Source: a bacterium (lineage in GTDB: Bacteria > Zixibacteria > MSB-5A5 > GN15 > FEB-12). From it: 9,618 bases of DNA. Numbering within the stretch: the stretch's first letter is position 1; each line of letters starts with the position of its first letter. Location of the stretch: contig JAUXBJ010000031.1 in the NCBI GenBank assembly GCA_030619425.1, positions 1 to 9,618 of the forward strand. Reading direction: 5' to 3'. The translations under genes and the position numbers were made by a program. The notes beneath the pieces were generated by a model. The model ran no database searches. It worked only from the letters and a program-made list of their open reading frames with translations, and was not told the origin of the DNA. Below are positions 7,601-9,618 of the stretch, piece by piece.

Positions 7601-8194
7601 AACGAAGGCTATGTCATTGAGACTGACTCGTTAGACGCCGACTTGCACGCGGTGATGACCTTCCGGAACAACTACACGTTGACTCCGGCCAAGAGACTCA
7701 TCATCTTTAAGTGCTTGATTACCTCTTATCTGGGTTATGCTCAATTCATCGTTAATGTTGAACACTGTCATGCTTGGTATCAAGAGCACTTGGTGCCAAA
7801 GGTGGTAGGCGCCTGCTGTATCGGGGAAGACTGTTTCGTCATGAGCGAACAGGCTTGTCTGGATGCGGGCGGCACGTACAAGGGTGACGGCGTATCCTGT
7901 GATCCGAATCCATGCCTCGGCTGCTGCAATGAAATAAATCCTCCGCTTGGCCGCGGTGATGTCGACTATTACAACGATGGAGCAGACGATGCCATCGACA
8001 TCTCCGACCTGGTTTACCTGGTCGACTACATGTTCGTCAATGGTGCAGAGCCGCCGTGCTGGGCGGAAGCCAATGTCGATGGTAGCGACAGCGGTGACGG
8101 TGTTGATGGGGCTAATGACATCGATATTTCCGACCTGGTCTACTTGGTTGATTACATGTTTGTCGGTGGTGATCCGCCTCCGCCATGTCCGTAA
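4604..8194 (+). CDS. Secreted multidomain protein: beta-propeller-like N-terminal half, Ig/BACON-like domain, Cys-rich segment, C-terminal dockerin-like module
   Basis: This 1196-residue protein has a Sec signal peptide: basic MTRR, hydrophobic core 8-21, and an AQA cleavage motif ending at residue 25. Residues about 80-600 look like a beta-propeller. Repeated strands of the type D-x-HLHILWSG and GKAALVW are seen, and one clear Asp-box (S500 to W507, fitting S-x-D-x-G-x-T-W) typical of sialidase/BNR folds is followed by an N-L-T motif. Catalytic sialidase residues cannot be assigned, so no enzyme activity is claimed. Residues about 605-727 resemble a beta-sandwich of the BACON/ASPM kind (ENSGNTDLSF, then TVNVPSGTGNT). 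Residues about 730-1065 match nothing I know. A Cys-rich segment (1069-1108) and a dockerin-like tail (1118-1196) follow. It is flanked by its own promoter, long structured leader and strong terminator, so it is probably monocistronic. The ligand or substrate is unknown. Confidence 0.9.
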   Translation: MTRRISTILVLSLLAVVLVAMSAQAVKSPDESPRVINPRLQKAMHYALPYPDVHGTGSLDANAPVQPSESMSLGTASSSSAPPWVGVKVGDTWYDYQHNGRMARMVDWGNNAGETGWGFMIHFLWMRLETEVQVNRHYAYNVYYAGGGVCPTPGEFKGQHKMQQPGEYAGYVSMDVTNDGRGVLSGHNNPGPGYSVHTYWDYVAGGFSFGNNAPIPKEIIAAGTGQDPLDSLKTPIWPSIRYQEHPSDENLNVLHIFAQVSEPGAGDPQAIIYFRKVGNNHLGVWDDPPYVVDTVHDIAQDVACSKTTGKAALVWTANLPSPATAPASSHGYWQYSQLDNDIWYQISNNYGAPGSWGPMINVTQNVDGEAGYRPYTDLQALMTTDEHLHILWSGRVWPADANTGGSVGFDCRIFQWGTDLAPGNIRTVANLEYDQTHCSGGAWQMQGSKMSIGECDGKLYGMWTQFNDPAVMMNDCHQRALDGGTDQVGAANGELYLAVSDDSGLTWDAPRNLTNTHTSGCTHDPGEPGGPCRSEHWSNMNRLGTNLTGNMTGAVVIDPSGGYTGDYFLDVQYIADPDPGGIVQDEGTWQQADVQWFRLACVEPVPTAIFNPSWREIGFPEYTKHGTMYTKPLTIENSGNTDLSFAFTLNMDAGPYSTWLTVSSGFQGTVNVPSGTGNTITGDVYINADLAVNLPGTIVILTGNLTATGNQSTNPDVLPIDFRVADTLIHPAFDTIYTQSPTCFSLVVANTGNWGNQGAGHVNLDFFDYGDPDDLEGAEDTIPGDATVYAYDCSPVICWTDALDSVRCNWSIFGTSYLDDEAFFPWGHIPPVDMGDFELYQSEFVTRDTGILIKKLWIAPYFQEGNGCNFMIQVLEIMQHPLATGDEIFEGLNIGEAMDWDIPSDSAAWNRSGFDMTNRLIYQQGSEFNQDNDVEKLENSDRYGGMALLDIVEIDGPDTLTLLDGEVPEQYGAYTEDNSTWVYPAGGFIEEELNANMTTNEGYVIETDSLDADLHAVMTFRNNYTLTPAKRLIIFKCLITSYLGYAQFIVNVEHCHAWYQEHLVPKVVGACCIGEDCFVMSEQACLDAGGTYKGDGVSCDPNPCLGCCNEINPPLGRGDVDYYNDGADDAIDISDLVYLVDYMFVNGAEPPCWAEANVDGSDSGDGVDGANDIDISDLVYLVDYMFVGGDPPPPCP
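7808..7927 (+). other. Cys-rich segment (GACC...C.PNPC) before the dockerin-like module
   Basis: Residues 1069-1108 of the 4604 gene product hold eight cysteines in 40 residues: C1071, C1072, C1077, C1085, C1099, C1104, C1107 and C1108. Between them are GGTYKGDG and DPNPC. This is a recurrent small disulfide-rich module in exported proteins of Planctomycetes/FCB-type bacteria, known to me by its look only. It is probably oxidised outside the cytoplasm and may act as a rigid linker between the body and the dockerin-like tail. Confidence 0.6.
7955..8191 (+). other. Dockerin-like module with enlarged calcium loops
   Basis: Two halves share ISDLVYLVDYMFV. In the first, the acidic loop from D1119 to D1135 is 17 residues; in the second, from N1157 to D1177, it is 21, against 12 in canonical dockerins and in the dockerin encoded at 3835-4023. 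The extra residues are rich in Asp and Gly. Each half ends in a Pro-rich cysteine: PPC at C1152 and PPPPC at C1195, which could form a disulfide joining the two halves. The copies are identical in protein over the helix but differ at several synonymous sites, so the duplication is old and the protein sequence is held. Confidence 0.75.
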
Positions 8195-8209
8195 AAGGAT
8201 TGATCTGAC

Positions 8210-8225
8210 TGGATCTTAGGATCCA
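8210..8225 (+). repeat. Short perfect inverted repeat after the 4604 gene
   Basis: TGGATC (8210-8215) and GATCCA (8220-8225) flank a TTAG tetraloop, 15 bases after the stop codon. It lacks a T-run and lies just upstream of the main terminator; it could stabilise the transcript end or be incidental. Confidence 0.4.
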
Positions 8226-8240
8226 TTAGATAAACCTCAA

Positions 8241-8277
8241 GCCACCCCCGTCATCTACGGGGGTGGCCTTCTTTTTT
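8241..8277 (+). terminator. Strong Rho-independent terminator after the 4604 gene
   Basis: An 11-bp perfect stem, GCCACCCCCGT (8241-8251) with ACGGGGGTGGC (8257-8267), has a 5-base loop and is followed by CCTTCTTTTTT. It should stop transcription fully and separates the 4604 and 8582 genes into different units. Confidence 0.93.
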
Positions 8278-8279
8278 GC

Positions 8280-8307
8280 TTGGAAAAACGGCGATTTGTA
8301 CTATATT
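8280..8307 (+). promoter_or_regulatory. Putative promoter for the protease gene
   Basis: TTGGAA (8280-8285) and TATATT (8302-8307, 5 of 6 to consensus) are spaced by 16 bases. An alternative is TTGCTT (8276-8281) with TACTAT (8299-8304) at 17 bases. Either starts directly after the terminator T-run and would leave a leader of about 265 bases before the gene at 8582. Confidence 0.4.
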
Positions 8308-8581
8308 CATAAGTGTGTTCTCGTCGATAGACCGCCCGGGCGGATGTCTGTGCCGATTGCTCTCCCTCACGAATGTCAACGGCAGAAAACCGCCCTTACT
8401 GCATATTTGAGACCGTTTTATTGGTGCTCTGCACAATCTGGATGGCTGCCGAAGTTGACCCGGTCATGGTTCCACATGCCGTCGATGAATTCAGTGTTAA
8501 CTTTCTGAGCCGACCGGACGTTAGTAGTATTAAACAGATGTTGTTAAATAGTTCAATAGACTCTTGGAAGTAGGTTAGAAG
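8308..8581 (+). other. Non-coding leader region of the protease gene
   Basis: This 274-base stretch has no convincing gene. It holds a perfect 12-base palindrome CCGCCCGGGCGG (8332-8343) near the expected transcript start. Its last 60 bases are AT-rich. The site before ATG 8582 has only a weak ribosome binding sequence (AGGTT, about 6 bases upstream). No helix series like that of the 4604 gene leader was found. A 66-codon frame at 8373-8573 lacks a ribosome binding site and is judged non-coding. Confidence 0.45.
8332..8343. repeat. 12-base GC palindrome
   Basis: CCGCCCGGGCGG is a perfect palindrome located 25 bases beyond the putative -10 element. It could be an operator-type protein site or the base of a small RNA hairpin. 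There is no second copy in the window to support either. Confidence 0.35.
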
Positions 8582-9618
8582 ATGACAAAAAGATGGTCAC
8601 GTGTGCTGATCGGTCCCCTCATGGTAGTGGCGGCGTTGGTTGCCATGCCGATGGATGGGTATGGTCGTGTTTATGAAAGTGGAGAAACACCCAAACCGTA
8701 CATTATCAAGGGAAAGGTCACCGTCGTCTTTGAGGATGATGCCGACTTGAGCAGACTGCATCGAGGGTTCGGCCGGGTCAACTTCGGTTTGGGCAGTTTG
8801 GATCCGATTCTGGAACAGTTGTCAATCACTGAGGCGGCCGAGATTTTCCCCGGATCAGGGCCGCGACAGATCAACTCCGGCTTGCCGGACTACACACGGT
8901 TCTATGAGTTGTCATTTCCGGAAACCACTCCGGTCAGCGAGGTAATCGACGCGCTTCTGCAGAACCCAAACATACGGACGGCCGAACCGGTCTGGGCCAT
9001 GCCGCTTGCGATCACACCCGATGATCCGCGGTTCAATGAGCAGTGGCACTTGGTCAACTTGGGTATGAATGTCAGAGCCGCCTGGGACCAGGAGACCGGC
9101 TCAGACACCGTCATTGTCGCCGATGTCGACTCCGGCGTGAACTACAACCACTCCGACCTGAGAGGCAATATCTGGGTCAATCCGGGTGAGGATATGGACG
9201 GCGACGGCGTGGTCTACGATGTGGACGATCTCAACGGTGTCGATGACGACGGCAACGGCATTACCGATGACCTTATCGGCTACGACTTCCTCACCGGTAT
9301 CGGCAACCCGCACCCGGATGAGGACGGCGGTGGCATTGATACGGACCCGATGGACCGCAACGGTCACGGCACTCATGTCGGTGGGATCATGGCCGAGATG
9401 ACCAACAATGGCGCTGACGGCGCCGGCATAGCCGGCGGCTGGTACGGCGGCCATCGCTCCTACCGCGGTGTGCGCATTATGTGTCTGCGCGTGGGCGCCC
9501 TTGGCGCCGATGGACTCGGTTGGGTAAACACCAACAATTGCGGCACCGCTATGCAGTATGCTGCTCGTAACGGCGCCAAAATCATCAACTGTAGTTGGGG
9601 ATCTTCCGGAACATCGAC
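8582..9618 (+). CDS. Secreted subtilisin-like serine protease (peptidase family S8), 3'-truncated by window end
   Basis: The frame is open from ATG 8582 to the last base (345 full codons). The N-terminus is a signal peptide: KR and R at 3, 4 and 7, a hydrophobic core at 8-22, and likely cleavage near G28. Residues about 40-140 look like an S8 propeptide, folding helper and inhibitor. PDDPRFNEQWHL (from about 146) is the usual lead-in to the catalytic domain. The catalytic Asp is D183 in VDSGV and the catalytic His is H262 in NGHGTHVGG. Between them lies an acidic, probably calcium-binding insert (about 200-255) with DMDGDG, DDDGNG and YDF, common in large exported subtilases. The window ends just after the IINCSWGSS strand, before the oxyanion Asn and the nucleophile Ser. 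It should cleave proteins outside the cell; specificity cannot be judged. A C-terminal dockerin or sorting tail is possible but out of view. Confidence 0.93.
   Translation, partial: MTKRWSRVLIGPLMVVAALVAMPMDGYGRVYESGETPKPYIIKGKVTVVFEDDADLSRLHRGFGRVNFGLGSLDPILEQLSITEAAEIFPGSGPRQINSGLPDYTRFYELSFPETTPVSEVIDALLQNPNIRTAEPVWAMPLAITPDDPRFNEQWHLVNLGMNVRAAWDQETGSDTVIVADVDSGVNYNHSDLRGNIWVNPGEDMDGDGVVYDVDDLNGVDDDGNGITDDLIGYDFLTGIGNPHPDEDGGGIDTDPMDRNGHGTHVGGIMAEMTNNGADGAGIAGGWYGGHRSYRGVRIMCLRVGALGADGLGWVNTNNCGTAMQYAARNGAKIINCSWGSSGTS

Noticed and set aside
8373..8573. 66-codon frame in the protease leader with a hydrophobic stretch (TVLLVLCTIWMAA)
   Set aside because: There is no Shine-Dalgarno before its ATG, its composition is unlike the neighbours, and it resembles no known small protein. 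A leader peptide cannot be fully excluded.

Overview
The window is a stretch of bacterial chromosome with three genes in a row on the + strand, all predicted to encode exported proteins. They are the 3' end of a very long tandem Ig/cadherin-like repeat protein with a C-terminal dockerin (1-4026), a complete 1196-residue secreted multidomain protein that also ends in a dockerin-like module (4604-8194), and the 5' part of a secreted subtilisin-family (S8) protease (8582 to the window end). No transposase, phage gene, CRISPR array, tRNA or rRNA was seen.

The style suggests the FCB superphylum, most likely candidate division Zixibacteria or a close relative. The signs are dockerin-like tails of the form ISDLVYLVDYMF followed by a Pro-rich PPC end, a Cys-rich GACC...GDG...C.PNPC segment just before the dockerin, arrays of Ig-like repeats joined by GNQPPV linkers, and Sec signal peptides on big modular proteins. 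This is recognition of family style from memory, not a database result.

Each gene looks like its own transcription unit. Gene 1 ends at a hairpin plus T-run terminator (4057-4083). A TTGACA promoter at 4154 follows, then a roughly 410-nt 5' leader before gene 2. Gene 2 ends at an 11-bp GC-rich terminator (8241-8277). A second putative promoter (8280-8307) and a roughly 270-nt leader precede gene 3. The proteins probably act outside the cell: a long stalk or adhesin, a beta-propeller-like protein of unknown ligand, and a protease. No cohesin is visible, so what the dockerin modules bind is open.

The most unusual part is not a protein. The gene 2 leader (about 4190-4546) folds on paper into a continuous series of helices that begins within a few bases of the predicted transcription start. 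It also carries a perfect Shine-Dalgarno sequence with no start codon after it. It matches no riboswitch class I can recall and is the best candidate here for an undescribed element.
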